Positions 37,568 to 46,464 are shown, numbered from the stretch's first letter. The stretch is 64,000 nucleotides of DNA from Acinetobacter sp. GSS19 (GCF_028621895.1 NZ_CP117520.1:310001-374000); one strand, 5' to 3'. Numbers and translations are program-made. Notes: generated by a model from the sequence alone, not told the origin.

Positions 37568-38014
37568 TTATACGTTGAGCAGTTGGATGGCTGGGTAAGC
37601 ATTGTTGGATACGGCACGTTGAATCGGTTCCACAGCTTCAGCCAAGGTGTGTTGATTGAGTTTCTGATAGAATTCTTCCACTGCTTCATCGAGCAAGCCT
37701 TTGAGTCCACAGTAACTGCGTAGTACGCAAGGTGGGGTGCCGCATTCAACAATCGGTTGTCCGCCTTGCAAAATACGGACAAGATCACCCATGCGTAATA
37801 AAAGGGCTTCCGGCTGCAAACGAATCCCCCCGCCTTTACCACGTGTAGTGACGATCCAGTTTTGTTTGCCCATGAAGTGAACAATTTTGACGAGATGGTT
37901 TTGCGAAACATGCAAATCCTGAGCAATCTCGGCAATGGTGTAGGGTATTTCACGAGGACGCGAAATATACATGAGGACGCGTAATGCGTAATCGGTGAAT
38001 TTACTTAATTGCAT
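37568..38014 (-). CDS. nsrR: Rrf2-family nitric-oxide-sensing repressor NsrR
   Basis: This is a 148-residue Rrf2 protein with an N-terminal winged helix (QLSKFTDYALRVLMYIS...YTIAEIAQDLHVSQNHLVKIVHFMG) and the iron-sulfur ligands in ECGTPPCVLRSYC. The spacing CX4CX5C is that of NsrR rather than IscR. NsrR binds DNA with its cluster and releases it when NO nitrosylates the cluster. The gene lies 99 bases after the globin gene on the same strand, and that gene has a perfect NsrR-type operator, so self-contained NO control of the pair is likely. Confidence 0.88.
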   Translation of the reverse strand: MQLSKFTDYALRVLMYISRPREIPYTIAEIAQDLHVSQNHLVKIVHFMGKQNWIVTTRGKGGGIRLQPEALLLRMGDLVRILQGGQPIVECGTPPCVLRSYCGLKGLLDEAVEEFYQKLNQHTLAEAVEPIQRAVSNNAYPAIQLLNV

Positions 38015-38057
38015 GATCGCCTAACCACAAGAGACAGCTTAGGAGATCATCTTGGCG

Positions 38058-38084
38058 CGAGAGTTCAAAGGGGGGGAACTCTCG
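38058..38084. other. Hairpin between globin gene and nsrR
   Basis: CGAGAGTTC (38058-38066) pairs exactly with GAACTCTCG (38076-38084) over AAAGGGGGG. No T run follows on either strand, so it may be an mRNA-stability or processing hairpin or a weak terminator, giving unequal globin and nsrR expression. Confidence 0.5.
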
Positions 38085-38113
38085 GCCTGGATGTTCTAAC
38101 TCAAGCTGCTAAT

Positions 38114-38881
38114 TTAGAGCTTTACTGGAGCAGTGACTTCGACACTGTCACCTACTTGGTAGTCTTCAAGAAGAATTTTGGCTACTGAGAATTCAGTTGG
38201 ATTTTCTTCAGGAGTTACAATGAAACTATAATCGGTATTGCCTTGATTTTCCACAAAAGTAAATTGTTGTGGTTGATCAATACCATGCTTTTTAACGTGA
38301 ACTTTCACAGAAATAAAGTGGCCTGCTTCTGCTGGAGTCACTGCTTTACCATCTTTAGGTGCAATGGTCATACGTTTGCCATTTTCCGCAGCTTCAACCG
38401 CTTTAATCTCAAATTCGCGCCAGCCAGCCCAGCCACCTTGGTTGTGTGCGAGCGTGTCATATTTTTGCTTCTCAACACCGATCATGATATCAGCCAGCTG
38501 TAGATAAGCCTGTTTCCATGCTTCAATCAGGTCAGATTCAAATGGAACATTCAATACTTCGCTGATCGAGTGCAACAGGTTCTCACCCACAATCATGTAT
38601 TGATCCGGTTGGATGTCTAAGCTCACGTGTTTGGTGGTCATACGTTCTACCGCTTTGCCCAAAGCACCCGGATTTTCGATATTTTCTGCATAGGCCAAAA
38701 CTGCAGCAGCAAGGGCGCGAGGTTGGCGACCTGTACTTTGGTGATCTAGGTTAAACACATTTTTCAGCTCTGGATTATTTTTCAACATACGTTGATAAAA
38801 ATAGCTGGTCAGTGTCACGCCATTTTCACGTAGAACAGGTACGGTAGACTTAACGATTTCGATTTGTTGTGGGGTCATCAT
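38114..38881 (-). CDS. Short flavohaemoglobin-like globin lacking the reductase domain
   Basis: This is a 255-residue protein that aligns without gaps to the N-terminal globin of Hmp: Tyr29 (B10), Gln53 (E7), His85 (proximal haem ligand) and Tyr95 are all in the Hmp positions. After GGWAGWREFEIKAV it continues into an FAD-domain-like barrel of about 100 residues, but the flavin motif RxYS is replaced by QQFT. The protein ends (EVTAPVKL) exactly where Hmp goes on to its NAD domain. It is therefore about 140 residues shorter than Hmp, with no remnant downstream. Likely binds or oxidises NO with another reductase, or senses it. NsrR-controlled by its operator. Confidence 0.85.
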   Translation of the reverse strand: MMTPQQIEIVKSTVPVLRENGVTLTSYFYQRMLKNNPELKNVFNLDHQSTGRQPRALAAAVLAYAENIENPGALGKAVERMTTKHVSLDIQPDQYMIVGENLLHSISEVLNVPFESDLIEAWKQAYLQLADIMIGVEKQKYDTLAHNQGGWAGWREFEIKAVEAAENGKRMTIAPKDGKAVTPAEAGHFISVKVHVKKHGIDQPQQFTFVENQGNTDYSFIVTPEENPTEFSVAKILLEDYQVGDSVEVTAPVKL

Positions 38882-38907
38882 AGCGGCGGCTTCATTTTGT
38901 TGTTTAT

Positions 38908-38930
38908 AAGATGTATTTAAAATACATCTT
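38908..38930 (-). promoter_or_regulatory. NsrR operator over the globin promoter
   Basis: AAGATGTATTT (38908-38918), one base, then the exact reverse complement AAATACATCTT (38920-38930). This 11-1-11 palindrome has the NsrR consensus form. It covers the -10 TATTTT (minus strand, 38919-38924), which has a -35 TTGTCA (38942-38947) at 17 bp. Its edge is 27 bases from the start codon. Direct repression relieved by NO is expected. Confidence 0.9.
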
Positions 38931-38972
38931 TAAAATAGCCTTGACAATACACAGCATGATAAAAATACATAA

Positions 38973-39005
38973 AAAAGTAAAGGATAATTAATATCCTTTA
39001 CTTTT
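38973..39005 (-). terminator. metC terminator
   Basis: AAAAGTAAAGGATA (38973-38986) pairs fully with TATCCTTTACTTTT (38992-39005), loop ATTAA. On the minus strand T-rich sequence follows, 24 bases after the metC stop. Confidence 0.85.
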
Positions 39006-39028
39006 CAATATCTTGAATTGTTTTTTGG

Positions 39029-40234
39029 CTAAAATGAGTGAAGTTGCGCTAAAGCTTGCTGAATATCTGCAATTAAATCCTCAGCATGTTCAAGACCAAT
39101 ACAGAAACGTACCAGTAGACCGTCGGCAAGATGTGGATGATTGAGCTGGCGCATTTCTTTGGGGTTATACAGCATGACCAAACTGACCGGGCCACCCCAG
39201 CTAAAGCCGAGTTTAAATAGGGTAAGACTGTCACAGAACCGGCGTATAGCCGCCATATCATATTCTGCTTTAAAAATGACACTGACCAGTCCAGCGCTTA
39301 AGCTATCCTGGCATACTTGTTGCCAGTAGCAATGTCCTGGAGAATCAGGATTGGCAGGATGCAGGACTTGTGCGAACTCTGCTCGTGTTTTCAACCAGTC
39401 TAAAATGGTTAGAGCAGTTTGCTGTTGCTGGCGATAGCGGAGGGACATATGCGCTAGGCTGCGCTGGATCTGTGCCACATCATCACCGGCAACCGCAATA
39501 CCTTGAATTGCATGCATACGGAATAGCTGATGATGCAGCTTACTATCCCGGGTGACAATGCTGCCCATCAAAATATCACCGCCACCACTCGGGTATTTGG
39601 TTAGCGCATGCACGCTGATGTCCACGGCTAAATGTTCTGAAGAAAAATCAAAAGGATTGAAGGCTAACCCTGCTCCCCAGGTATTGTCCAAAACGGTCAA
39701 TACTTTTGCGGAACGTGCCTTTTCTACCAGACCCACCAGATCGGGGAATTCAAGCGTCACCGATCCAGCCGCTTCGAGCCATAACAATTTAGATTGGGCT
39801 GAAAACTCCAGCGAATTAACCTCTAGCGCATTGTAGACACGTACCTGAATCCCATAACGTTTTTGCAGGTTGTGCAAATGTTCCATGTTGGGTCCATAGA
39901 TATTGTCAGGTACCCAAACTTCATCGCCTTGAGCTAGAAAAGTGGAATTCACCAGATTAATGGCTGACAGACCGCTAGGGGCCAGCAAGCAATACTCACC
40001 GTGTTCAATTTGTGCAATTTGATCTGCTAGGGTGAAAGTTGTCGGTGTGCCATGTGTACCATAGCTATAATCGTAGGGATCGGTCCAGTGGCGATTAAAC
40101 AGGGCATCGGTATTGTCAAAAATAATGGTGGATGCACGAAACAGGGGAGGTTGAATCGTCTCGATATATTGCGGAGCCTTTCTTGGTGCATGGATTAGCT
40201 CTGTTTGCGGATTTTTTTTCACAGGAATGCTCAA
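39029..40234 (-). CDS. metC: Cystathionine beta-lyase (PLP-dependent)
   Basis: This is a 401-residue Cys/Met-metabolism PLP enzyme. Seen are YGTHGTPTTFTLADQIAQIE, SGLSAINLV, the DNTWGAGLAFNPF block with the PLP-nitrogen Asp, and SVHALTKYPSGGGDILMGS with the Schiff-base Lys near residue 210. The C-terminal FKLGFSWGGPVSLV fits the MetC rather than the MetB type. It cleaves cystathionine to homocysteine, pyruvate and ammonia. Divergent from the GATase gene; terminator just downstream. Confidence 0.88.
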   Translation of the reverse strand: MSIPVKKNPQTELIHAPRKAPQYIETIQPPLFRASTIIFDNTDALFNRHWTDPYDYSYGTHGTPTTFTLADQIAQIEHGEYCLLAPSGLSAINLVNSTFLAQGDEVWVPDNIYGPNMEHLHNLQKRYGIQVRVYNALEVNSLEFSAQSKLLWLEAAGSVTLEFPDLVGLVEKARSAKVLTVLDNTWGAGLAFNPFDFSSEHLAVDISVHALTKYPSGGGDILMGSIVTRDSKLHHQLFRMHAIQGIAVAGDDVAQIQRSLAHMSLRYRQQQQTALTILDWLKTRAEFAQVLHPANPDSPGHCYWQQVCQDSLSAGLVSVIFKAEYDMAAIRRFCDSLTLFKLGFSWGGPVSLVMLYNPKEMRQLNHPHLADGLLVRFCIGLEHAEDLIADIQQALAQLHSF

Positions 40235-40374
40235 AAACAGTTCTTTTATACGGTTTAGATTAAGAGAAACCCTTCTGTAGTGCCAGTAAAAGTCGACTTT
40301 TGCGAAAAAGCATCCAACTTGGCGTCAATTTTGCAAAAGCAGCAATGACATGAACAACGATAGGATTCTCGCGC

Positions 40375-41112
40375 ATGAAGTCGCATTTAAAGGTCCATTA
40401 TTTTCAGCATATTGCTGGTGAAGGATTTGGAAGCTGTTATGCCTATTTGCAAAAATACCAGGCGCAGATCACCGCTACCGAGTTTTTTGCACTCCCCCTT
40501 GATCAGTCATTAGAAATAGAAGCATTGCCACAGATAGAGGATGTGGATCTATTAATTATTATGGGGGGAACCATGAGCGTGAATGATGAGGCGAATTTCC
40601 CGTGGTTAAAAATGGAAAAACGCTGGATTCGCCGTTATCTGTCTGCTGGTAAGCCGGCGATTGGCTTGTGTCTAGGTGGGCAGTTGATTGCCAATGCTTT
40701 GGGAGCAGCAGTGAGTCGGAATCCTCATCCAGAACGTGGTTGGTCAATGATTCAACGGGTACAGTCGGTGCCTGATTGGTGTTTTCAGTTGCCACCGCAG
40801 TTACAGGTGTTGCAGTGGCATAGTGAAACCTTTGAAATTCCGCGTGGTGCGATTTTACTGGCAGAAAATTCAGCCTGCCGTCACCAGATGTATCAGATGG
40901 GAAAGAATGTATTGGGTTTTCAATTTCATCCAGAAAGTACACCCGAAAGCCTGGCATTGTTTTTGGAAAATGATGAAGAAGAGATACCTTGTATCGGTCC
41001 TTACATTCAGTCTGATGCGGAGTTAGGGAAAATTGAAAAAAAGCATTTTGAACCTGGCAATCAGTTACTTAATCAGGCGATTGAATATGTATTGCAGTGT
41101 TCTGTGCTGTGA
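40375..41112 (+). CDS. Class I glutamine amidotransferase-like protein
   Basis: This is a 245-residue stand-alone GATase1-domain protein, of the kind labelled GMP synthase-like. The catalytic triad is readable: the nucleophile in IGLCLGGQLIANALG (Cys near residue 99), His and Glu in GFQFHPESTPE (about 185). DLLIIMGGTMSVND forms the oxyanion region. No synthetase domain is attached, so it may hydrolyse gamma-glutamyl compounds or serve an unknown partner. Divergent from metC; the next gene is rpsJ after its own promoter. Confidence 0.85.
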   Translation: MKSHLKVHYFQHIAGEGFGSCYAYLQKYQAQITATEFFALPLDQSLEIEALPQIEDVDLLIIMGGTMSVNDEANFPWLKMEKRWIRRYLSAGKPAIGLCLGGQLIANALGAAVSRNPHPERGWSMIQRVQSVPDWCFQLPPQLQVLQWHSETFEIPRGAILLAENSACRHQMYQMGKNVLGFQFHPESTPESLALFLENDEEEIPCIGPYIQSDAELGKIEKKHFEPGNQLLNQAIEYVLQCSVL

Positions 41113-41177
41113 GTAAAATTTAAGCAGTTGATTTGTCTCGTATTGGCTAAAAAAATCATAAAAGCATCAAAAGGGAT

Positions 41178-41206
41178 TTGCTTAAGCCTTAAACAATAGT
41201 TATAAT
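41178..41206 (+). promoter_or_regulatory. S10 operon promoter
   Basis: -35 TTGCTT (41178-41183), 17-bp spacer and a perfect -10 TATAAT (41201-41206). It predicts a start near 41213 and a leader of about 159 bases. Confidence 0.8.
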
Positions 41207-41212
41207 GGGCGA

Positions 41213-41371
41213 CCCTCAATAGGAGGGGGTTAGTTGCGAAGAAAGTAACTAGCATCGTGACAGTCGCGGCATCGATCGTGACCTTAGTGATTTTCACTGC
41301 CTTTGACACTTACCAATAGGTGAGGTGCGTCAAGGGTGATTCTTTATATATTTGGCTTGGAGTTTACTGGT
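41213..41371 (+). promoter_or_regulatory. Structured leader of the S10 operon mRNA
   Basis: The leader contains CCCTC-AATAG-GAGGG (from 41212) just after the predicted start and a second stem, CTTACC with GGTGAG (about 41309-41324), nearer rpsJ. In E. coli the S10 leader binds L4 for feedback control. The structures here do not look the same, so the regulator is open. Confidence 0.4.
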
Positions 41372-41683
41372 ATGTCTAACCAGAGAATCCGTATCCGTTT
41401 GAAGTCTTTTGATCACCGTTTAATTGATCAATCTGCTCAAGAGATCGTAGAAACAGCAAAGCGTACTGGCGCACAAGTATGTGGTCCAATTCCGATGCCT
41501 ACACGCATCGAACGCTTCAACGTTCTTACTTCACCGCACGTTAACAAAGATGCGCGTGACCAGTATGAAATCCGCACCTACAAACGTTTGATCGACATCG
41601 TTCAACCTACAGATAAAACTGTTGATGCATTGATGAAATTAGATCTTGCGGCTGGTGTTGACGTTCAGATCGCATTGGGTTAA
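41372..41683 (+). CDS. rpsJ: 30S ribosomal protein S10
   Basis: This is a 103-residue protein with [19 protein letters not shown] and the [36 protein letters not shown] signature. S10 is also the antitermination factor NusE. The frame is open to 41336, but MSNQRIRI with TTGGAG upstream is the right start. It is the first gene of the S10 operon here. Unlike in E. coli, no str operon precedes it. A terminator-like hairpin separates it from rplC. Confidence 0.97.
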
Positions 41684-41689
41684 GGCTTT

Positions 41690-41728
41690 CGGTTAATTAA
41701 CACTCTAAGTTAATTAAGCCGCTTTTTT
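41690..41728 (+). terminator. Attenuator-like hairpin between rpsJ and rplC
   Basis: CGGTTAATTAA (41690-41700), nine-base loop, TTAATTAAGCCG (41710-41721) with one bulged G, then C and six T (41723-41728). It has the form of an intrinsic terminator inside the operon. The stem is AT-rich, so partial read-through is likely. Confidence 0.55.
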
Positions 41729-41742
41729 AGAGGTTTACACAC

Positions 41743-42381
41743 ATGGCTATTGGTTTAGTCGGTCGCAAGTGCGGTATGACCCGTATCTTCACAGAAGCCG
41801 GCGTCTCTGTGCCAGTTACAGTGATCGAAGTTGATCCAAACCGCATCACGCAAATCAAGACGCTTGAAACTGATGGTTATCAAGCAATTCAAATCACTAC
41901 TGGTGAACGTCGCGAATCTCGCGTAACGAATGCTCAGAAAGGTCACTTTGCGAAAGCGGGTGTTGCTGCTGGTCGTTTGGTTAAAGAATTCCGCGTTTCA
42001 GAAGCTGAGCTTGAAGGTCGTGAAGTTGGTGGTACGATCGGTGTTGATTTGTTCACAGTTGGTCAAGTAGTTGACGTAACTGGTCAATCAAAAGGTAAAG
42101 GTTTCCAAGGTGGTGTTAAGCGTTGGAACTTCCGTACGCAAGACGCAACTCACGGTAACTCTGTATCTCACCGTGTTTTAGGTTCTACAGGTCAAAACCA
42201 GACTCCTGGACGCGTGTTCAAAGGCAAGAAAATGGCCGGTCACCTAGGTGATGAACGCGTAACAGTACAAGGTCTTGAAATTGTATCTATTGACGCTGAA
42301 CGTTCTGTTCTAGTTGTTAAAGGTGCTATTCCTGGTGCAACTGGCGGTGACGTAATCGTACGTCCTACCATCAAGGCCTGA
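41743..42381 (+). CDS. rplC: 50S ribosomal protein L3
   Basis: This is a 212-residue L3 with [18 protein letters not shown] at the N-terminus and the conserved [13 protein letters not shown] and [35 protein letters not shown] loop that reaches the peptidyl transferase centre. The Gln in the GQNQTPGRV loop is the residue methylated by PrmB in relatives. An AGAGG lies upstream. It is followed by rplD after 11 bases. Confidence 0.97.
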   Translation: MAIGLVGRKCGMTRIFTEAGVSVPVTVIEVDPNRITQIKTLETDGYQAIQITTGERRESRVTNAQKGHFAKAGVAAGRLVKEFRVSEAELEGREVGGTIGVDLFTVGQVVDVTGQSKGKGFQGGVKRWNFRTQDATHGNSVSHRVLGSTGQNQTPGRVFKGKKMAGHLGDERVTVQGLEIVSIDAERSVLVVKGAIPGATGGDVIVRPTIKA

Positions 42382-42392
42382 GGGGAAATAAC

Positions 42393-42995
42393 GTGAATTT
42401 AAAAACTGTTTCCGGCTCTGCTGTTGAGTTGTCTGAAGTTGCTTTCGGACGTGAGTTTAATGAAGCGCTTGTACACCAAGTTGTAACTGCTTATCTAGCA
42501 GGTGGTCGTCAAGGTTCTAAAGCTCAGAAATCACGTGCTGACGTATCTGGCGGTGGTAAAAAACCATTCCGTCAAAAAGGTACTGGCCGTGCTCGTGCTG
42601 GTTCTATTCGTAGCCCAATCTGGGTTGGCGGTGGTAAAACTTTTGCTGCGCGTCCACAAGACTGGTCTCAAAAAGTTAACCGTAAAATGTACCGCGGTGC
42701 AATGCAATGTATCTTAGCTGAACTTGTTCGCCAAGATCGTCTTGTATTGGTTGAAGAGTTTGCTGTTGCAGCTCCAAAAACTAAAGACTTGCTTGCTAAA
42801 CTGAACGACTTGAATGCAACTCGCGCATTGATCGTTACTGAAGCTGTAGATGAAAACTTGTATCTAGCAGCGCGTAACCTTCCACACGTTGATGTGGTTG
42901 ATGCAACTGCAATCGATCCTGTGAGCTTGATCGCGTTCGATAAAGTTGTGATGTCTGTGGCTGCTGCTAAGAAAATTGAGGTAGAACTCGGATGA
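42393..42995 (+). CDS. rplD: 50S ribosomal protein L4
   Basis: This is a 200-residue L4 with the extended loop [23 protein letters not shown] that lines the exit tunnel. It starts with GTG after a strong GAGGGGAAATAAC site. In E. coli L4 represses the S10 operon; whether it does so here is unknown. Its end overlaps the rplW start by four bases. Confidence 0.97.
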   Translation: MNLKTVSGSAVELSEVAFGREFNEALVHQVVTAYLAGGRQGSKAQKSRADVSGGGKKPFRQKGTGRARAGSIRSPIWVGGGKTFAARPQDWSQKVNRKMYRGAMQCILAELVRQDRLVLVEEFAVAAPKTKDLLAKLNDLNATRALIVTEAVDENLYLAARNLPHVDVVDATAIDPVSLIAFDKVVMSVAAAKKIEVELG

Positions 42996-43312
42996 ACAAC
43001 GAACGTATCTATCAAATCCTCAAAGGACCAGTCTTCTCAGAAAAGGCACAAGTTTTAGGTGAAACTGCTGGTGTTCAAGTTTTTAAAGTTGCACTTGATG
43101 CAAACAAACTTGAAATCAAAAAAGCAGTTGAGCAATTGTTTGGTGTAGAAGTTGTTAAAGTTAACACGACTATCACTAAAGGTAAGACTAAGCGCTTTGG
43201 TAAAACATTAGGACGTCGTTCTGATGTTAAAAAAGCATACGTCACCCTGAAAGCTGGCCAAGATGTAGAGATGGCTGACTTGGGCGATACCGCTGAAAGC
43301 GCAGCGGAATAA
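42992..43312 (+). CDS. rplW: 50S ribosomal protein L23
   Basis: This is a 106-residue L23 ([37 protein letters not shown] core, [20 protein letters not shown]). L23 docks trigger factor and SRP at the tunnel exit. Compared with E. coli (100 residues) it has an extra acidic tail, [11 protein letters not shown]. Translation is coupled to rplD by a four-base overlap. Confidence 0.96.
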   Translation: MNNERIYQILKGPVFSEKAQVLGETAGVQVFKVALDANKLEIKKAVEQLFGVEVVKVNTTITKGKTKRFGKTLGRRSDVKKAYVTLKAGQDVEMADLGDTAESAAE

Positions 43313-43323
43313 GGACGAGAATT

Positions 43324-44148
43324 ATGCCGATTCAAAAATGTAAGCCAACGTCTCCAGGACGTCGCTTTGTAGAGAAAGTCGTTCACGACCATCTTCACAA
43401 AGGCGCGCCTTACGCACCGTTGGTTGAAGCTAAAAAACGTACTGGTGGCCGTAATAATAATGGTCACATCACGACTCGCCACGTAGGTGGTGGTCATAAA
43501 CAGCACTACCGTCTTGTTGACTTTAAACGTAACAAAGATGGCATTCCTGCTGTTGTAGAGCGTATCGAATACGATCCTAACCGTACTGCACACATTGCAT
43601 TGTTGAAGTATGCTGACGGTGAACGTCGTTATATCATCGCACCTAAAGGCTTGCGTGCTGGCGATAAAGTACAATCTGGTAACGATGCTCCAATTCGTCC
43701 AGGTAACTGCTTGCCACTTCGTAACATGCCAATCGGTTCTACACTTCACAACATCGAACTTAAAATCGGTAAAGGTGCTCAGTTAGCACGTTCTGCTGGT
43801 ACTTCAGTTCAATTGTTGGGTCGTGATGGTTCTTACGCGATCGTTCGTCTACGTTCTGGCGAAATGCGTAAAATCCATGTTGAATGCCGCGCTGTAATTG
43901 GTGAAGTTTCTAACCAAGAAAACAACCTGCGCTCACTAGGTAAAGCTGGTGCTGCACGCTGGCGTGGTGTTCGTCCTACCGTACGTGGTATGGCAATGAA
44001 CCCGGTTGATCACCCGCACGGTGGTGGTGAAGGGCGTAACAAAGGTATTCAACCTGTAAGCCCATGGGGTCAAAAAGCTAAAGGGTACAAGACACGTACC
44101 AACAAGCGTACGACTAAGATGATTATTCGCGACCGTCGCGTCAAGTAA
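43324..44148 (+). CDS. rplB: 50S ribosomal protein L2
   Basis: This is a 274-residue L2 with [47 protein letters not shown] and the C-terminal [24 protein letters not shown], which carries the conserved His near the peptidyl transferase centre. Length and order are normal. Confidence 0.97.
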   Translation: MPIQKCKPTSPGRRFVEKVVHDHLHKGAPYAPLVEAKKRTGGRNNNGHITTRHVGGGHKQHYRLVDFKRNKDGIPAVVERIEYDPNRTAHIALLKYADGERRYIIAPKGLRAGDKVQSGNDAPIRPGNCLPLRNMPIGSTLHNIELKIGKGAQLARSAGTSVQLLGRDGSYAIVRLRSGEMRKIHVECRAVIGEVSNQENNLRSLGKAGAARWRGVRPTVRGMAMNPVDHPHGGGEGRNKGIQPVSPWGQKAKGYKTRTNKRTTKMIIRDRRVK

Positions 44149-44161
44149 AGGAATCTGACTA

Positions 44162-44437
44162 ATGCCTCGTTCTCTGAAAAAAGGTCCATTCGTCGATGCG
44201 CACTTGTTCGCTAAGGTTGAAGCGGCTGTTGCGGCTAATAACCGTAAGCCGATCAAGACTTGGTCTCGTCGTTCGATGATCCTTCCAGATTTTGTTGGTT
44301 TAACAATTTCTGTTCACAATGGTCGTAACCACGTTCCAGTAATCATTACTGAGCACATGGTTGGTCATAAACTCGGTGAATTCGCGCCAACTCGTACCTA
44401 TCGTGGTCACGGTGTTGACAAGAAGTCTAAACGTTAA
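44162..44437 (+). CDS. rpsS: 30S ribosomal protein S19
   Basis: This is a 91-residue S19: [63 protein letters not shown]. It contacts S13 in the head of the small subunit. Its TAA overlaps an ATG of the rplV frame. Confidence 0.97.
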   Translation: MPRSLKKGPFVDAHLFAKVEAAVAANNRKPIKTWSRRSMILPDFVGLTISVHNGRNHVPVIITEHMVGHKLGEFAPTRTYRGHGVDKKSKR

Positions 44438-44445
44438 TGGGTGCT

Positions 44446-44778
44446 ATGATGGAAGTAACTGCTAAATTACGCGGTGCCGCTATCTCGGCACAAAAAGCTC
44501 GTTTGGTTGCAGATCTAATTCGTGGCAAATCTGTTGCTCACGCGCTTAACATCTTGAACTTCAGCAACAAAAAAGCTGCAGCTCTTGTTAAGAAAGCATT
44601 GGAATCTGCGATTGCAAACGCTGAACACAATAACAGTTTAGATGTTGACGACCTTAAAGTTTCTACGATTTACGTTGATGAAGGCATGAGCCTTAAACGT
44701 ATTATGCCACGTGCTAAAGGCCGTGCAGATCGTATTACTAAGCGTACTTGTCACATCACCGTTAAGGTAGGGGTTTGA
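44446..44778 (+). CDS. rplV: 50S ribosomal protein L22
   Basis: This is a 110-residue L22 ([26 protein letters not shown], with the tunnel loop [26 protein letters not shown]). The frame is open to an ATG at 44437 that overlaps the rpsS stop. I chose 44446 because GGGTG precedes it and family members start MMEVTAK or MEVTAK; 44449 is equally possible. Confidence 0.95.
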   Translation: MMEVTAKLRGAAISAQKARLVADLIRGKSVAHALNILNFSNKKAAALVKKALESAIANAEHNNSLDVDDLKVSTIYVDEGMSLKRIMPRAKGRADRITKRTCHITVKVGV

Positions 44779-44779
44779 T

Positions 44780-45523
44780 ATGGGTCAGAAGGTTCATCCA
44801 ATCGGTATCCGCCTAGGTGTTGTGAAACGTCATAACGCTAACTGGTATGCGAGTCCGAAACAATACGCTGAATACTTGCTTAAAGATCTTCAAGTTCGTG
44901 AGTTTTTAACTAAAAAACTTAAGAGCGCAATGGTCAGCAATATTCTTATCGAACGTCCAACAGGCGCTGCTAAAGTAACAATTAGCACTGCTCGTCCTGG
45001 TATCGTAATCGGTAAAAAAGGCGAAGATATTGAAAAATTACAACGTGAGCTCACCGCTATTATGGGTGTGCCTGCGCAAGTAAGCATCAACGAAATTGAT
45101 CGCCCAGACTTAGATGCGCGTCTAGTTGCTGAAGCTATCGCTTCTCAATTGGAAAAACGTGTAATGTTCCGTCGTGCTATGAAGCGTGCGGTACAAAACA
45201 CAATGCGTGCCGGTGCTAAGGGTATCAAAGTTGAAGTATCTGGTCGTTTAGGTGGTGCTGAAATTGCACGTACTGAATGGTATCGTGAAGGTCGTGTACC
45301 TTTGCATACGCTTCGTGCTGACATCGACTACGCAACTATGCGCGCTGAAACTACTTACGGTACGATTGGTGTTAAAGTTTGGATCTTCCGTGGCGAGATC
45401 TTGGGTGGCATGAAGCAAGTCATGAACCCAGCTCCAGCTGAAGAACGTCCAGCTAAACGCGGTCGCGGTCGTGGTGAAGGTCAAGAGCGTCGTGGTCGTC
45501 GCGCTGCAGACAAGGGAGAATAA
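44780..45523 (+). CDS. rpsC: 30S ribosomal protein S3
   Basis: This is a 247-residue S3: [24 protein letters not shown], the KH-domain [14 protein letters not shown] and the C-terminal domain [22 protein letters not shown]. The tail is Arg/Gly-rich ([21 protein letters not shown]), longer than in E. coli (233). It starts one base after the rplV stop. Confidence 0.97.
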   Translation: MGQKVHPIGIRLGVVKRHNANWYASPKQYAEYLLKDLQVREFLTKKLKSAMVSNILIERPTGAAKVTISTARPGIVIGKKGEDIEKLQRELTAIMGVPAQVSINEIDRPDLDARLVAEAIASQLEKRVMFRRAMKRAVQNTMRAGAKGIKVEVSGRLGGAEIARTEWYREGRVPLHTLRADIDYATMRAETTYGTIGVKVWIFRGEILGGMKQVMNPAPAEERPAKRGRGRGEGQERRGRRAADKGE

Positions 45524-45526
45524 TCC

Positions 45527-45940
45527 ATGTTGCAACCAAAACGTACCAAATTCCGTAAAGTGCATAAAGGCCGTAACACTGGTCTAGCACATCGTGGCAG
45601 TACAGTATCATTTGGTTCGATTGCTATTAAAGCGACTGAACGTGGTCGTATGACTGCGCGTCAGATCGAAGCTTGCCGTCGTACCATTAGCCGTCGTATT
45701 AAGCGTGGTGGTAAAATCTTTATCCGCGTATTCCCAGACAAACCAATTACCGAAAAGCCATTAGAAGTTCGTATGGGTAACGGTAAAGGTAATGTGGAGT
45801 ACTGGGTTTGCGAGATCAAGCCAGGTAAGATCCTGTACGAAATTGAAGGTGTGAACGAAGAATTAGCAACTGAAGCGTTCAAGCTTGCTGCTGCTAAACT
45901 TCCGTTTAAAACCACAATCGTGACTCGGACGGTAATGTAA
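45527..45940 (+). CDS. rplP: 50S ribosomal protein L16
   Basis: This is a 137-residue L16 ([65 protein letters not shown]). It binds near the A site, and its conserved Arg lies in the [11 protein letters not shown] region. Its TAA overlaps the rpmC ATG by one base. Confidence 0.97.
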   Translation: MLQPKRTKFRKVHKGRNTGLAHRGSTVSFGSIAIKATERGRMTARQIEACRRTISRRIKRGGKIFIRVFPDKPITEKPLEVRMGNGKGNVEYWVCEIKPGKILYEIEGVNEELATEAFKLAAAKLPFKTTIVTRTVM

Positions 45941-46137
45941 TGAAAACTAAAGATCTACGTGAAAAATCGGTAGAAGAGTTGAAAGCTTTGCTTGATGAGC
46001 AACAGCTTAACCAATTCCGTCTTCGTATGGCGAAAGCAACTGGTCAATTGGGTAAATCGCACGAAGTGCAACTTACTCGCAAGACTATTGCGGTTATCAA
46101 GACACTCCTTACCGAAAAACAGGGGAACGGACAATGA
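45940..46137 (+). CDS. rpmC: 50S ribosomal protein L29
   Basis: This is a 65-residue L29: [38 protein letters not shown], a helical hairpin protein at the tunnel exit. TAATG overlap with rplP and a four-base overlap with rpsQ. Confidence 0.96.
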   Translation: MKTKDLREKSVEELKALLDEQQLNQFRLRMAKATGQLGKSHEVQLTRKTIAVIKTLLTEKQGNGQ

Positions 46138-46391
46138 GTGAAAAAACAGTCCGCACGTTAACCGGCAAAGTCGTAAGCGACAAAATGGACAAGTCTATTG
46201 TTGTGCTTATTGAACGCCGCGTTCAACACCCGTTGTATGGCAAATCAATCCGCCGTTCAACTAAACTACACGCTCATGATGAGAACAACGTTGCTAAACT
46301 TGGTGACCTTGTGACTATCAAAGAAAGCCGCCCAATTTCTAAAACTAAGTCATGGACATTAGTTGAAGTTGTTGAAGCAGCTGCTGAGTAA
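46134..46391 (+). CDS. rpsQ: 30S ribosomal protein S17
   Basis: This is an 85-residue S17: [31 protein letters not shown], then [27 protein letters not shown]. It is an OB-fold rRNA-binding protein and the last gene of the S10 segment. It is followed by a 92-base gap holding a large stem-loop. Confidence 0.97.
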   Translation: MSEKTVRTLTGKVVSDKMDKSIVVLIERRVQHPLYGKSIRRSTKLHAHDENNVAKLGDLVTIKESRPISKTKSWTLVEVVEAAAE

Positions 46392-46406
46392 TTAGACGTT
46401 CTTGTT

Positions 46407-46464
46407 GCATCATCGGACAATTTCGAGTACTCTTTGAGCCTTTCGAAATTGTGACCGGTGATGC
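46407..46464 (+). promoter_or_regulatory. Large stem-loop ahead of rplN
   Basis: The lower stem is GCATCATCGG (46407-46416) with CCGGTGATGC (46455-46464), ten pairs including one G-U. The upper stem is CAATTTCGA (46418-46426) with TCGAAATTG (46443-46451), nine pairs, separated by a small internal loop. The apex is 16 bases. It ends 19 bases before the rplN ATG. No T tail, so not a terminator; an RNA control or processing element is likely. Confidence 0.7.

Noticed and set aside
38015..38113. Idea that the short globin is a frameshifted hmp
   Set aside because: The gap to nsrR is only 99 bases and codes for no Hmp-like remnant, so the missing domain is absent and not out of frame.
43075..43749. 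Minus-strand 224-codon ORF opposite rplW and rplB
   Set aside because: It is a mirror of biased ribosomal codon use; both sense genes are certain.
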